The position numbers were made by a program, and so were the translations under genes. Of a stretch of DNA of 64,000 nucleotides, positions 25,073 through 33,724 are shown piece after piece (position 1 is the first letter of the stretch; each line of letters starts with the position of its first letter). The notes under the pieces are model-generated. The model was not told the DNA's origin. It ran no database searches and worked only from the letters and a program-made list of their open reading frames with translations. The DNA is from Actinoallomurus purpureus (GTDB lineage: Bacteria; Actinomycetota; Actinomycetes; Streptosporangiales; Streptosporangiaceae): contig NZ_JAMXMY010000006.1 in NCBI RefSeq assembly GCF_024055795.1, positions 1-64,000 of the forward strand, read 5' to 3'.

Positions 25073-25125
25073 TCCGTCGACGGAGCGCGCATTCGCGGTC
25101 CGGTACTGGCACACTCTCCAGAGTC

Positions 25126-25632
25126 ATGCGCGTTTATCTACCGTCCACACTCGACGGCCTGGCCCGGATCCTCCGTGATCGGGAGCTCGGGCCGGTGCCG
25201 CTGACCGCCTACGCCGTGACGCCGGCGCTGCGGGAGTGGTACGCGTCCGCGGACCTCGAGGAGCTCGAGTACGCCGCGATGTCGGACGCCGCCAAGGCGT
25301 CCCTCCGGCTGCTGGCCGACGACCCGGAGGCGCCGTCCCGCCGGGTCGTCATCGTCGCCGAGGTCCCCGACGAGTCCGTGACCTACGCCGTCGGCGACCT
25401 GGTCGACGCCGAGGATCGGGCGGTCGTACGAGTGTCGGAGAAGATCCCCCTGAGCCGGGTCGTCTCCGGGCACATCGACGACGCCGAGGCCGAGCCGGAC
25501 GTCCGTGCCGCGCGCGCCGCCATCCACGCCGCCGACGCCGGTGACGACGACGCCCGGTTCGCCGTCGACGGCGCCGCCGGGCACGACCTCATGTGGTACG
25601 CCACCCAGGAGCTCCGTCACCTGTCGTCCTGA
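25126..25632 (+). CDS. DUF6912-type hypothetical protein
   Basis: 168 residues. Met-Arg-Val-Tyr-Leu-Pro-Ser-Thr-Leu at the start, then Ala-Tyr-Ala-Val-Thr-Pro-Ala-Leu-Arg-Glu-Trp-Tyr, Arg-Arg-Val-Val-Ile-Val-Ala-Glu-Val-Pro-Asp and the C-terminal His-Asp-Leu-Met-Trp-Tyr-Ala-Thr-Gln-Glu-Leu are characteristic of a conserved actinobacterial family without a known function. Soluble and acidic. It directly follows the HAD gene on the same strand with a 53-base gap. Confidence 0.75.
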   Translation: MRVYLPSTLDGLARILRDRELGPVPLTAYAVTPALREWYASADLEELEYAAMSDAAKASLRLLADDPEAPSRRVVIVAEVPDESVTYAVGDLVDAEDRAVVRVSEKIPLSRVVSGHIDDAEAEPDVRAARAAIHAADAGDDDARFAVDGAAGHDLMWYATQELRHLSS

Positions 25633-25704
25633 CCACGTCGGCCGCGGCCCACGGGAGCGTGCTCCCCGAGGACCGCGGCACGCGCTTCTGAGTCGACCGG
25701 GCCC

Positions 25705-26760
25705 CTACTGACCCGCTTGCTGGACGAAGGTGTTCGTGTAGGTCTTGCTCAGGTCGACCTGGTGGCCCCTGACGTCGGGAGAGAAGCCGCTCAGGACGTT
25801 CAGGACCGTCTTGGGGCCGTCGGCCGGCATGAGGCCGTCCGGGCTGTACATGCCCTTCTCGTTCTGCAGCGCCTTGACGTAGGCGTCCATGCCCACGCCG
25901 GTGTAGTACGCGGCCGGCATCTTGCCGGCGACCTCGGCCGCGCTGTGGGCGTTGATCCACTTGAGCGTCTTGACGAACGCGTTCACCAGCTTCTGCACGG
26001 TGTCCTTGTGGGTGCTCACCCAGTCCGTGCGGAGGTACAGGCAGGATGACGGATAGGTGCCGCCGAGCGCCTGGCGGGCGCCCTGGGCCGTCCGCATGTC
26101 GATCAGCGGCTGGGCCAGATGCTTCTGGATCAGGGCGGTGATCGTGGGTTCGGTGGTCATTCCGGCGTCGATCTGGTGATGCTGCATCGCCGCGATGAAC
26201 GTCGGGCCGGCCTCGACCGGGACCGAGGTGATCTGGTTCACGGGCACCCCGGCATGCACGGCGAGGGCCTTGGTGAGGAAGTTGGTGGAGGAGCCGAGGC
26301 CGGTCACGCCGAGGTGCTTGCCCTTGAAATCGGCGGCGGACTTGATCTGGCCGGCCTCGTCGGTGCGGACCATCTCCACCTCGCCGGGTGCCTGCAGCAG
26401 TTGGACCACGGATTCGGTCTGCTTGCCCTTGGCCTGCAGGTCGATGTTGTGGTCATAGAAGCCGACGACGCCGTCGACGTTGCCGGCGAGCATCTGGTTC
26501 TCGGCGTCCACACCGGCCGGTTCGTCGGACAGTTGCACGTTCAGCCCGGCGGCCTGGAAGTAGCCGAGCCGCTGACTGAGCATGGCCGGAAGGTAGATCT
26601 GCTTGTCGAGCCCGCCCACCATGAGTTTCACGGTGGTGGACCCGCCGCCCGACGTACCGCTGCCCGCGGACGTCTTCGTACCACTCGAACCGCAGGCGGT
26701 CGCGGACAGGGCCAGCGCGGCTGCGGCCATGCCGATCAGGACTCTTCGTGGCAGGGACAT
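25705..26760 (-). CDS. ABC transporter substrate-binding lipoprotein (NMT1/THI5/SsuA-like)
   Basis: 351 residues. Lipobox Ala-Thr-Ala-Cys near residue 23, a Gly/Ser linker, then a periplasmic-binding fold type II: Gly-Gly-Leu-Asp-Lys-Gln-Ile-Tyr-Leu-Pro, Gly-Tyr-Phe-Gln-Ala-Ala-Gly-Leu-Asn-Val, and Leu-Gly-Val-Thr-Gly-Leu-Gly-Ser-Ser-Thr. Relatives bind sulfonates, nitrate, taurine or pyrimidine precursors. It is the last gene of the ATPase-permease-binding protein operon. The adjacent CitA-like sensor may detect the same ligand. The substrate is not predictable from sequence alone. Confidence 0.85.
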   Translation of the reverse strand: MSLPRRVLIGMAAAALALSATACGSSGTKTSAGSGTSGGGSTTVKLMVGGLDKQIYLPAMLSQRLGYFQAAGLNVQLSDEPAGVDAENQMLAGNVDGVVGFYDHNIDLQAKGKQTESVVQLLQAPGEVEMVRTDEAGQIKSAADFKGKHLGVTGLGSSTNFLTKALAVHAGVPVNQITSVPVEAGPTFIAAMQHHQIDAGMTTEPTITALIQKHLAQPLIDMRTAQGARQALGGTYPSSCLYLRTDWVSTHKDTVQKLVNAFVKTLKWINAHSAAEVAGKMPAAYYTGVGMDAYVKALQNEKGMYSPDGLMPADGPKTVLNVLSGFSPDVRGHQVDLSKTYTNTFVQQAGQ

Positions 26761-26830
26761 GACGAATCTCCTTCGGAGTGGTGCGACCCGGGCGTGTCGC
26801 GCGGACGGGTGCCGGGCCGCCGGGGACTCT

Positions 26831-27718
26831 CTACAGACCGCTCTCGGGGTCGCGGTCGTTGGACGGGCGCCAGGCGAGCAGCCGGCGTTCGAGCACCGTG
26901 AGCAGGAATTCGGCGGCCAGCGCCATCACCGCGACCAGCACGGTGCCGGCGTAGACCCCATTCGGGTTGAAGTTGCCCTTCGCCTGGTTGATGAGCAGGC
27001 CCAGGCCGTGCTGGGCGCCGATGATCTCGCCGACGACCGCGCCGATGAGGGCGAAGCCGAAGGCGACGTGGAGGCTGGCGATGATCCATGTGAACGCGGA
27101 GGGGACGACGACCTGGGTCGTCACCTTCCACGGCGAGGCACCAAGGATCCGTGCGTTGGCGATCAGGTTCCGGTCGACCTCACGGGTGCCCTGGAAGGCG
27201 TTGAAGAACACCACGAAGAACACCAGGACGACGGCGGTCGCCACCTTGCCGGGAATCGCGAGGCCGAACCACAGCGCGAAGATCGCTGCGAGCACGATCC
27301 GGGGAATGGAATTGAAGAGCTTGATGAACGGGCCGAAGATCGCGGCCAGGATCCGCACCCTGCCGAGTGCGACGCCGAGCACGATGCCCGCCACCGAGCC
27401 GATCAGGAAGCCGAGGAGGGCCTCCTCCAGCGTCACCTCGAACTGCTGCCAGATGGACCCGACCTCGGTGCCGTGCTCGAACCAGTCGACCAGCTGCTTC
27501 CACACGCCGGACGGCTGCCCGTACAGGAAGGTGTCGATCCACTTCTGGCGCGCGGCCAGTTCCCAGCTCCCCAGCACGGCGACGACCAGCACCGCCTGGA
27601 TGGACAGGATCGTCGCGCGGCCGCGCAGTCGGCGTCTCCTCGCCGTCACGGCCGTCGGCGAGTCGTGGGGCGCCGCTTCTTGCGCGGCGGACACCGCCGT
27701 CATGTTCTGCTCGCTCAT
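26831..27718 (-). CDS. ABC transporter permease (SsuC/TauC type)
   Basis: 295 residues with about six membrane helices. The permease signature Asn-Ala-Arg-Ile-Leu-Gly-Ala-Ser-Pro-Trp-Lys lies near residue 205, with Asn-Ser-Ile-Pro-Arg-Ile-Val-Leu upstream and Gly-Leu-Gly-Leu-Leu-Ile-Asn-Gln-Ala downstream, all typical of the nitrate/sulfonate/taurine family. The ATG at 27716-27718 has a perfect GAAGGAGG site in front; the longer frame to 27823 would overlap the ATPase gene. A single permease gene implies a homodimeric channel. Confidence 0.88.
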   Translation of the reverse strand: MSEQNMTAVSAAQEAAPHDSPTAVTARRRRLRGRATILSIQAVLVVAVLGSWELAARQKWIDTFLYGQPSGVWKQLVDWFEHGTEVGSIWQQFEVTLEEALLGFLIGSVAGIVLGVALGRVRILAAIFGPFIKLFNSIPRIVLAAIFALWFGLAIPGKVATAVVLVFFVVFFNAFQGTREVDRNLIANARILGASPWKVTTQVVVPSAFTWIIASLHVAFGFALIGAVVGEIIGAQHGLGLLINQAKGNFNPNGVYAGTVLVAVMALAAEFLLTVLERRLLAWRPSNDRDPESGL

Positions 27719-27773
27719 GCGACCTCCTTCGTCGGAGGAGTGACCGGGCGCGCTGTGCTTTTGATTCGCTCGC

Positions 27774-28592
27774 TCATGCCGCCTCACCGGCCGTCCGCGA
27801 GTAGGCCGCCCGCACCTCGTCACGCAGCGAGTTCCAGATCCGCTCGTAGAGCGCGACGAACCGCGGCTCGAACTTGATCTCCTGGACGCGACGCGGGCGG
27901 GGGAGTTCGATGGGGAAGACGTCCTTGACCCTGCCGGGGCCGACGGTGAGGACGACGACCTTGTCGGCCAGCGCGATGGCCTCTTCGAGGTCGTGCGTGA
28001 CGAACACGACCGAAGGCCGGGTCAGCTCCCACAGGTCGAGCAGCTCGTCCGACATGATCTGCCGGGTCTGCACGTCGAGGGCGGAGAACGGTTCGTCCAT
28101 CAGCAGGATCCGTGGCTCGTTGATCAGCGTCTGGGCGAGCGCGACGCGCTTGCGCATGCCGCCGGACAGCTGGTGCGGGTAGTGGTCCTCGAACCCCGAC
28201 AACCCGACCCGTCGCAGCCAGTCTCGTGACCGGTCGATCGCCTCGCGCTTGGCCGCCCCTCGGAACAGCGGCCCGGCCGCCACATTGGTGAGCACCGACT
28301 TCCAGGGGAAGACGGCGTCCTGCTGGAACATGAAGCCCACCCGCCGGTCGATCCCGCTGACCGGCCTCCCATCGATCGTCACCGTTCCCGTGCTCGCCTC
28401 CTCGAGGCCGGAGATGAGCGAGAGGGTGGTGGACTTACCGCAGCCGGTGGGGCCGACCACGGCGCAGAACTCGCCAGGCGCGACCGTGAGATCGATGTCG
28501 CGCAGTGCGGTGTAGGTGGAACCATCCGGAGTCCGGAATCTCTTGGTGGCGCCACGCAGCTCGATCGGCGGCGTGGCCTCGGACTGGGTCAT
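27774..28592 (-). CDS. ABC transporter ATP-binding protein (SsuB/TauB type)
   Basis: 272 residues. Walker A Gly-Pro-Thr-Gly-Cys-Gly-Lys-Ser-Thr (about 48-56), Q-loop Phe-Met-Phe-Gln-Gln-Asp, signature Leu-Ser-Gly-Gly-Met-Arg-Lys-Arg, Walker B Ile-Leu-Leu-Met-Asp-Glu-Pro and the switch His in Val-Thr-His-Asp-Leu-Glu-Glu-Ala. It powers the importer formed with the permease downstream. First gene of the operon. Its start faces the two-component sensor gene across a 173-base AT-rich gap, so transcription of the importer may depend on that regulator. Confidence 0.92.
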   Translation of the reverse strand: MTQSEATPPIELRGATKRFRTPDGSTYTALRDIDLTVAPGEFCAVVGPTGCGKSTTLSLISGLEEASTGTVTIDGRPVSGIDRRVGFMFQQDAVFPWKSVLTNVAAGPLFRGAAKREAIDRSRDWLRRVGLSGFEDHYPHQLSGGMRKRVALAQTLINEPRILLMDEPFSALDVQTRQIMSDELLDLWELTRPSVVFVTHDLEEAIALADKVVVLTVGPGRVKDVFPIELPRPRRVQEIKFEPRFVALYERIWNSLRDEVRAAYSRTAGEAA

Positions 28593-28765
28593 GGGACTCT
28601 CCCCGCGTTCGTGTTGCGGAGACGTTAAGGAGCCCTCACGCTGCGGGGCGACCCTTCTGTTCGTTGTGGCGGATCTTCGGCTTTTTCGTGGTTTTGAGCG
28701 TTTTGCTTATCGCTTGAATCGGGCAAATAGGACGTTTCATTCGTGTTGCTTGGCATACTCGTCCC

Positions 28766-30454
28766 ATGTGGCCCGCGCCTGGCCGGAAACTGTCCACCCG
28801 CATCCTGACCAGCCAGCTCACCATCCTGGCCGCGAGCATGCTGGTCGGTTTCGGGCTGTTCGCTCACGAAGAGCGGGCGAAGCTGGACGAGCAGTACCGC
28901 CGGCGGGCTCTCGCGATCGCCCAGACGACGGCGGGCACCCCGGAGATCCAGGCGGCGATGGAGTACGGCGGAGCCGGCGACCTGGTGCAGAGCACCGCCG
29001 AGCGGATGCGCAAGGCCTCCGGCGCCGGCTACATCGTGGTGCTCGACCTCCAGTCGGTCCGGCACTCCCATCCCAACCCGGCCCTGGTCGGAAAGCCGGT
29101 CGCGGAACCGCTCATCGCGGCCGACGGGGGCGGCCACACCGGCATCGACCACGGCAGTCTCTGCCGTTCCGCGAACGGCAAGGCCCCGCTGTACGGACCG
29201 TCCGGCGCCCTCGTCGGCGAGGTGTCCGCCGGGATCTGCGAGCGCGCCGTCTCCAGCACGCTGTGGAGTGAGCTCCCCGCGTTCGGCCTGTGGCTGGGCA
29301 TCGCGCTGGCCTTGGGCGCCGGCGCGTCGTACGTGCTCGCGTGGCGGCTGAAGCGCCGCACGTTCGGGCTCGAGCTGGAGGAGATCGCCACGCTCCTGCA
29401 GGAGCGCGAGGCCATGTTGCACGGGATCAAGGAGGGCGTGATCGGCTTCGACCGCGCCGAGCGGATCACCATCGTGAACGACGAGGCCCGGCGGCTGCTC
29501 GGGCTCGGCGCGTCGGCGGTCGGGCGCCGCCTGGAGGAGGTCGTACCGCCTGGGCGGCTACGCGACGTCCTGGCCGGTGCGGACGACGGTGCCGACGCGT
29601 CCGTACTCACCGACGAGCACTACCTGACGGTCAACCGCCGGCCGGTACGCCTGCGCGGCCGGGAACTGGGCGCCGTGGTGACACTGCGGGACCGCACCGA
29701 GCTGTCGGGCCTGCTACGCGAGTTGGACGGTGTGCGCGCCCTGACCGACGCGCTCCGGGCCCAGCAGCACGAGTTCTCCAACCGCATGCACACCGTCGCC
29801 GGGCTGCTGGAACTCGGCGACCATGACGAGGCGATCGCCTACCTCACCACCGCGCAGGGCGCGGAGGCGGCGCTGTCGGAGTCGGTGCGGGAGCGCATCG
29901 CGAACCCGTTGGTGGTCGGTCTGATCCTGGCGAAGTCCGTGGTCGCCGCCGAGCGCGGCGTCACGCTGACGCTCACTGAGGATTCCTGGCTGGGAGAGTC
30001 TCCCTCGCACGTCCAGGCGGTGCTCACCATCCTCGGCAACCTCGTGGACAACGCCATCGACGCCGCCGGGAGGCCCCGGCCGGGAGCGTCGGCGGCGCGC
30101 CCCGCCGAGGTGACCGTGCGGCTCACCGACGGTGACGGCATCACGATGGCCGTCTCCGACACCGGGCCGGGTATCCCGCCCGGTTACGCCGATCTGATCT
30201 TCACCGACGGGTACAGCACCAAGCACACCGATCACGGCGGCACGGACGACGCGAGGCGAGCGTTCGAGGTGCGCCGTCGAGGGCTCGGCCTGGCCATCGT
30301 CCACCGGCTCGTCCGCCGGATCGGCGGCAGAATCCGCGTCGGCGAGGGGCCGGGGGCCACATTCACGGTGCGATTGCCCGACTCCACGTGGCCCCACCCG
30401 GCCGGCGAGCGCCGCGCGCCCGGTCCCCCGCCGCACGAGAAGGAGACGATCTGA
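28766..30454 (+). CDS. CitA/DcuS-family sensor histidine kinase
   Basis: 562 residues. Membrane helix at about 14-32, an extracytoplasmic PAS-like sensor (about 35-170; Val-Leu-Asp-Leu-Gln-Ser-Val-Arg-His-Ser-His-Pro), a second helix at about 175-197, a cytosolic PAS (about 210-315), the phospho-acceptor His335 in Gln-Gln-His-Glu-Phe-Ser-Asn-Arg and an HATPase with Asn-Leu-Val-Asp-Asn-Ala-Ile-Asp-Ala and Asp-Thr-Gly-Pro-Gly-Ile. The family senses citrate or C4-dicarboxylates. CATACT six bases before the ATG suggests leaderless expression. It overlaps the response regulator by one base. Confidence 0.9.
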   Translation: MWPAPGRKLSTRILTSQLTILAASMLVGFGLFAHEERAKLDEQYRRRALAIAQTTAGTPEIQAAMEYGGAGDLVQSTAERMRKASGAGYIVVLDLQSVRHSHPNPALVGKPVAEPLIAADGGGHTGIDHGSLCRSANGKAPLYGPSGALVGEVSAGICERAVSSTLWSELPAFGLWLGIALALGAGASYVLAWRLKRRTFGLELEEIATLLQEREAMLHGIKEGVIGFDRAERITIVNDEARRLLGLGASAVGRRLEEVVPPGRLRDVLAGADDGADASVLTDEHYLTVNRRPVRLRGRELGAVVTLRDRTELSGLLRELDGVRALTDALRAQQHEFSNRMHTVAGLLELGDHDEAIAYLTTAQGAEAALSESVRERIANPLVVGLILAKSVVAAERGVTLTLTEDSWLGESPSHVQAVLTILGNLVDNAIDAAGRPRPGASAARPAEVTVRLTDGDGITMAVSDTGPGIPPGYADLIFTDGYSTKHTDHGGTDDARRAFEVRRRGLGLAIVHRLVRRIGGRIRVGEGPGATFTVRLPDSTWPHPAGERRAPGPPPHEKETI

Positions 30455-31158
30455 TGATCGGTGTGCTGGTCGCCGATGACGACTTCCACGTCGCCAAGAT
30501 CCACACGAAGTACGTCGAGCGCGTCCCGGGGTTCTCGGTTCTCGGGCAGGCGCACAGCGCCGCCGACGCGCTCACCGCCGTCGCCGAACTGCACCCCGAT
30601 CTGGTGCTGCTCGACATCTACCTGCCGGATGACAACGGCCTGAACGTCATCCGGCGGGTGCTCGACCAAGCGGCCCGCGATGACGGTTCCGCGCCGCCGG
30701 ACTTCATCGTGATCAGCTCGGCCCGCGACGTGGCGAGCGTGCGGCGGGCCATGCAGCTCGGAACCGTGCACTATCTGGTCAAGCCCTTCGGCTTCGCGGC
30801 ACTGCGGGAGCGGCTGACGGCGTACGAGGAACTCCACACTCGGCTCACCACGCTGGACGACCAGACCGCCGATCAGGCGGATGTCGACGCGCTGTACGGC
30901 CTGCTCCGCGGGCCCACGGCCCTTCCGTCGAGCCTGCCGAAGGGGCATTCGGCGCCGACGCTGCAACACGTCCGGGACGCCGTACGGTCGGCGCCTGGGG
31001 ACATGTCGGCCGCCGAGGTCGCCGCGCTCGTGGGCATCAGCCGCCCGACCGCCCAGCGGTATCTCGCCTACCTGGCGCGGCACGGCGTCGTCGACCTGCG
31101 GCTCCGCTACGGCATCACCGGTCGGCCGGAGCATCGCTACAGCGCCGCCGCTCGCTGA
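30454..31158 (+). CDS. CitB/DcuR-family response regulator
   Basis: 234 residues; the ATG at 30454 overlaps the kinase stop as TGATG. Receiver domain (1-125) with acidic pocket Asp8-Asp9-Asp10, phospho-acceptor Asp54 in Leu-Val-Leu-Leu-Asp-Ile-Tyr-Leu-Pro and the conserved Lys of Tyr-Leu-Val-Lys-Pro-Phe. The C-terminal winged helix (about 175-230) has Ala-Glu-Val-Ala-Ala-Leu-Val-Gly-Ile-Ser-Arg-Pro-Thr-Ala-Gln-Arg-Tyr. It should control the divergent ABC importer operon and possibly its own promoter. Confidence 0.92.
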   Translation: MIGVLVADDDFHVAKIHTKYVERVPGFSVLGQAHSAADALTAVAELHPDLVLLDIYLPDDNGLNVIRRVLDQAARDDGSAPPDFIVISSARDVASVRRAMQLGTVHYLVKPFGFAALRERLTAYEELHTRLTTLDDQTADQADVDALYGLLRGPTALPSSLPKGHSAPTLQHVRDAVRSAPGDMSAAEVAALVGISRPTAQRYLAYLARHGVVDLRLRYGITGRPEHRYSAAAR

Positions 31159-31203
31159 CGTTCACCGTCATCGCGGCGCAGCCGTGGTCCGAGCCGGCTG
31201 TCT

Positions 31204-31209
31204 TATGAT
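31204..31209 (+). promoter_or_regulatory. -10 element of a leaderless transcript
   Basis: TATGAT, a near-consensus -10 hexamer, ends nine bases before the ATG of the HAD gene at 31219, and there is no ribosome site. Transcription would begin at or next to the start codon. Confidence 0.55.
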
Positions 31210-31218
31210 CGATGCGTT

Positions 31219-31854
31219 ATGACGCACATCGTGTGGGACTGGAACGGCACGCTCTTCGACGACCTCGACGCCATCGTGGACGCCACCAACGAGATCTTCC
31301 TCTCGTACGGCCTGGCGACGATGGATCTGGAGGGGTTCCGATCGATCTACACGCGCCCGATCTGGGCCTGCTACGAGCGCATGTTGGGCCGCTCGCTGGA
31401 GGACGGGGAGTGGGTGCGGCTCGACGCGGCGTTTCACGACTCCTACCACCGGCTGATGGAGCGCTGCCGGCTCGCGGCGGACGCCCGGCACGCGATCGAC
31501 GCCCTCGCCGACGCCGGGCACACCCAGTCCCTGCTGTCGATGTGGCACCACGACCGGCTGACCGTCGCGGTGCGCGAGCACGGCATCGGTGAGATCTTCC
31601 GCCGGGTCGACGGCCTGCGGCCGGAGGAGGCCGGCGGGCCGAAGGCGGAGTTCATGGTGCGGCACCTGGCCGCGCTGGGGATCGACCCGGCCGAGGTGGT
31701 GGCGATCGGGGACAGCGTCGACGACGCGGCGGCCGCCCGTCACGCGGGGGCGCGCGCGATCCTGTACACCGGGGGCATGCAGGCGAGGGCGGATCTCGAC
31801 CGCTTCGGGGTACCGGTCGTGGACCGGCTCACTGAGATCTCGGCGTACATTTGA
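31219..31854 (+). CDS. HAD-family hydrolase (phosphoglycolate phosphatase-like)
   Basis: 211 residues. Motif I Ile-Val-Trp-Asp-Trp-Asn-Gly-Thr-Leu has the nucleophile Asp7 with Asn at the second position; a helical cap spans about 18-85. Motif II is Leu-Leu-Ser-Met-Trp; motif III is Lys after Gly-Gly-Pro; motif IV is Val-Ala-Ile-Gly-Asp-Ser-Val-Asp-Asp. Such proteins dephosphorylate small metabolites in the cytosol; the substrate is unknown. It is expressed from its own leaderless-type promoter just after the response-regulator gene. Confidence 0.82.
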   Translation: MTHIVWDWNGTLFDDLDAIVDATNEIFLSYGLATMDLEGFRSIYTRPIWACYERMLGRSLEDGEWVRLDAAFHDSYHRLMERCRLAADARHAIDALADAGHTQSLLSMWHHDRLTVAVREHGIGEIFRRVDGLRPEEAGGPKAEFMVRHLAALGIDPAEVVAIGDSVDDAAAARHAGARAILYTGGMQARADLDRFGVPVVDRLTEISAYI

Positions 31855-31990
31855 CCTGCAGAATGGGTGTTTTGTCGCGTTGACGGCGTCGTGCGAGGAT
31901 GCACAGTGCGATCCTCACGAGGGATCGTGACCACGGTCCCTATCCGGGATCCTCATGACGACGCTGTCACGAACTGCGGGGAGGCCTCTC

Positions 31991-33619
31991 ATGGACGCTG
32001 TCACGAACGTACCGGTCCCCGTGAACGAGCCGGTCAAGGCGTATGCCCCCGGCGGTCAGGACCGGACCGGCCTCGAGGCGAAGATCAAGGAACTCGCCGG
32101 CGAGCAGATCGACCTCACGATGACGATCGGGGGCGAGCGGCGGCTCGGCGGCGGACGGCCCATCGACACGGTGCAGCCGCACAAGCACCAGCACGTCCTC
32201 GGACAGGCACGGGAGGCCACCGACGACGACGTGCGCGCGGCCATCGAGGCCGCGCGGCAGGCCGCGCCGGCCTGGCGGGCGCTGTCGTTCGACGACCGGG
32301 CCGCCATCTTCCTGAAGGCCGCCGACCTGCTGGCCGGCCCGTGGCGGAACACGCTGAACGCCGCGACCATCCTCGGCCAGTCCAAGTCGGTGCAGCAGGC
32401 TGAGATCGACGCGGCATGCGAGCTGATCGACTTCCTGCGCTTCAACGTCGCCTTCGCCCGCGAACTGCTCACCCAGCAGCCGATCTCCTCGCCCGGCGTG
32501 TGGAACCGCCTGGAGTACCGGCCGCTCGAGGGCTTCGTCACCGCGATCACGCCGTTCAACTTCACGGCGATCGCCGGCAACCTGCCCACCTCCGTCGCGC
32601 TCATGGGCAACGTCGTCCTGTGGAAGCCCTCGCCGACGCAGCAGTTCGCCGCGCACTTCACGATGCGCCTGCTGGAGGAGGCCGGCCTGCCGCCCGGCGT
32701 CATCAACCTGGTCACCGGCAACGGCGAGGCGATCTCGGGCGTCGCGCTGCGCCACCCCGACCTGGCGGGCATCCACTTCACCGGCTCGACCGCGACCTTC
32801 CAGCACCTGTGGCGCACCGTCGGCGAGAACATCACCGGCTACCGGGCCTACCCCCGGCTCGTCGGTGAGACCGGCGGCAAGGACTTCGTCGTCGCCCACC
32901 CGTCGGCCGACCCGCGGGTGCTCGCGACGGCGCTGGTCCGCGGCGCGTTCGAGTACCAGGGCCAGAAGTGCTCCGCGGCGTCGCGGGCGTACGTCCCGCG
33001 CTCGGTGTGGAACACCATGCGCGACGACTTCCTCGCCACGGTCGAGTCCCTGACCGTGGGGAACGTCGCCGAGGACCTGTCGGCCTTCATGGGCGCCGTG
33101 ATCGACGACCGGGCGTTCGCCAAGCACCGGGCCGCGATCGAGCGCGCCCGGTCCCACGACGGCATCGACATCCTCGTCGGCGGCGGCCTCGACGACTCCG
33201 AGGGCTACTTCGTCCAGCCGACGGTGCTGCTGAGCGGCGACCCGGAGGACGAGATCTTCACCAAGGAGTACTTCGGCCCGATCCTCGGCGTGCACGTCTA
33301 CGACGACGCCGACTACGACACCGTGCTCACCCAGATGGAGAGCGCCGCGCCGTACGGCCTGACCGGGGCGGTCATCGCCCAGGACCGCCGGGCCATCGCG
33401 GAGGCGTCGGAGAAGCTGCGGTTCGCCGCCGGCAACTTCTACGTCAACGACAAGCCGACCGGCGCGGTGGTCGGCCAGCAGCCGTTCGGCGGCGCGCGCG
33501 CGAGCGGCACCAACGACAAGGCCGGCTCGATCTTCAACCTGATCCGGTGGGTGAACACCCGGTCGATCAAGGAGACGTTCGTGCCGCCGACCGACCATCG
33601 GTACCCCCACATGGGGTGA
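31991..33619 (+). CDS. pruA: 1-pyrroline-5-carboxylate dehydrogenase
   Basis: 542 residues, the second enzyme of proline catabolism, oxidising glutamate semialdehyde to glutamate with NAD+. The aldehyde dehydrogenase fold shows Ile-Thr-Pro-Phe-Asn-Phe-Thr-Ala-Ile, Phe-Thr-Gly-Ser-Thr, the general base Glu in Leu-Val-Gly-Glu-Thr-Gly-Gly-Lys-Asp-Phe and the catalytic Cys in Tyr-Gln-Gly-Gln-Lys-Cys-Ser-Ala. The ATG at 31991 has GGGGAGG before it; a frame from 31955 is longer but lacks one. No proline dehydrogenase gene is adjacent. The glutamate it makes could feed the NAD-dehydrogenase at 39962. Confidence 0.93.
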   Translation: MDAVTNVPVPVNEPVKAYAPGGQDRTGLEAKIKELAGEQIDLTMTIGGERRLGGGRPIDTVQPHKHQHVLGQAREATDDDVRAAIEAARQAAPAWRALSFDDRAAIFLKAADLLAGPWRNTLNAATILGQSKSVQQAEIDAACELIDFLRFNVAFARELLTQQPISSPGVWNRLEYRPLEGFVTAITPFNFTAIAGNLPTSVALMGNVVLWKPSPTQQFAAHFTMRLLEEAGLPPGVINLVTGNGEAISGVALRHPDLAGIHFTGSTATFQHLWRTVGENITGYRAYPRLVGETGGKDFVVAHPSADPRVLATALVRGAFEYQGQKCSAASRAYVPRSVWNTMRDDFLATVESLTVGNVAEDLSAFMGAVIDDRAFAKHRAAIERARSHDGIDILVGGGLDDSEGYFVQPTVLLSGDPEDEIFTKEYFGPILGVHVYDDADYDTVLTQMESAAPYGLTGAVIAQDRRAIAEASEKLRFAAGNFYVNDKPTGAVVGQQPFGGARASGTNDKAGSIFNLIRWVNTRSIKETFVPPTDHRYPHMG

Positions 33620-33724
33620 TCGCCTCGGCTCCCCCCGGCCGGTAACGTTCGTTTCGTATGGGCCATGGCATAGCCTGTGAACAGGCAGAATGCGTGGCAC
33701 GCCTACGGCAGACCGGGGGGCTGT

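Noticed and set aside
25068-25082. CTAGTCCG near the HAD stop as another dre site
   Set aside because: It lacks the GTCTAG half and precedes no amino-sugar gene; judged to be chance.
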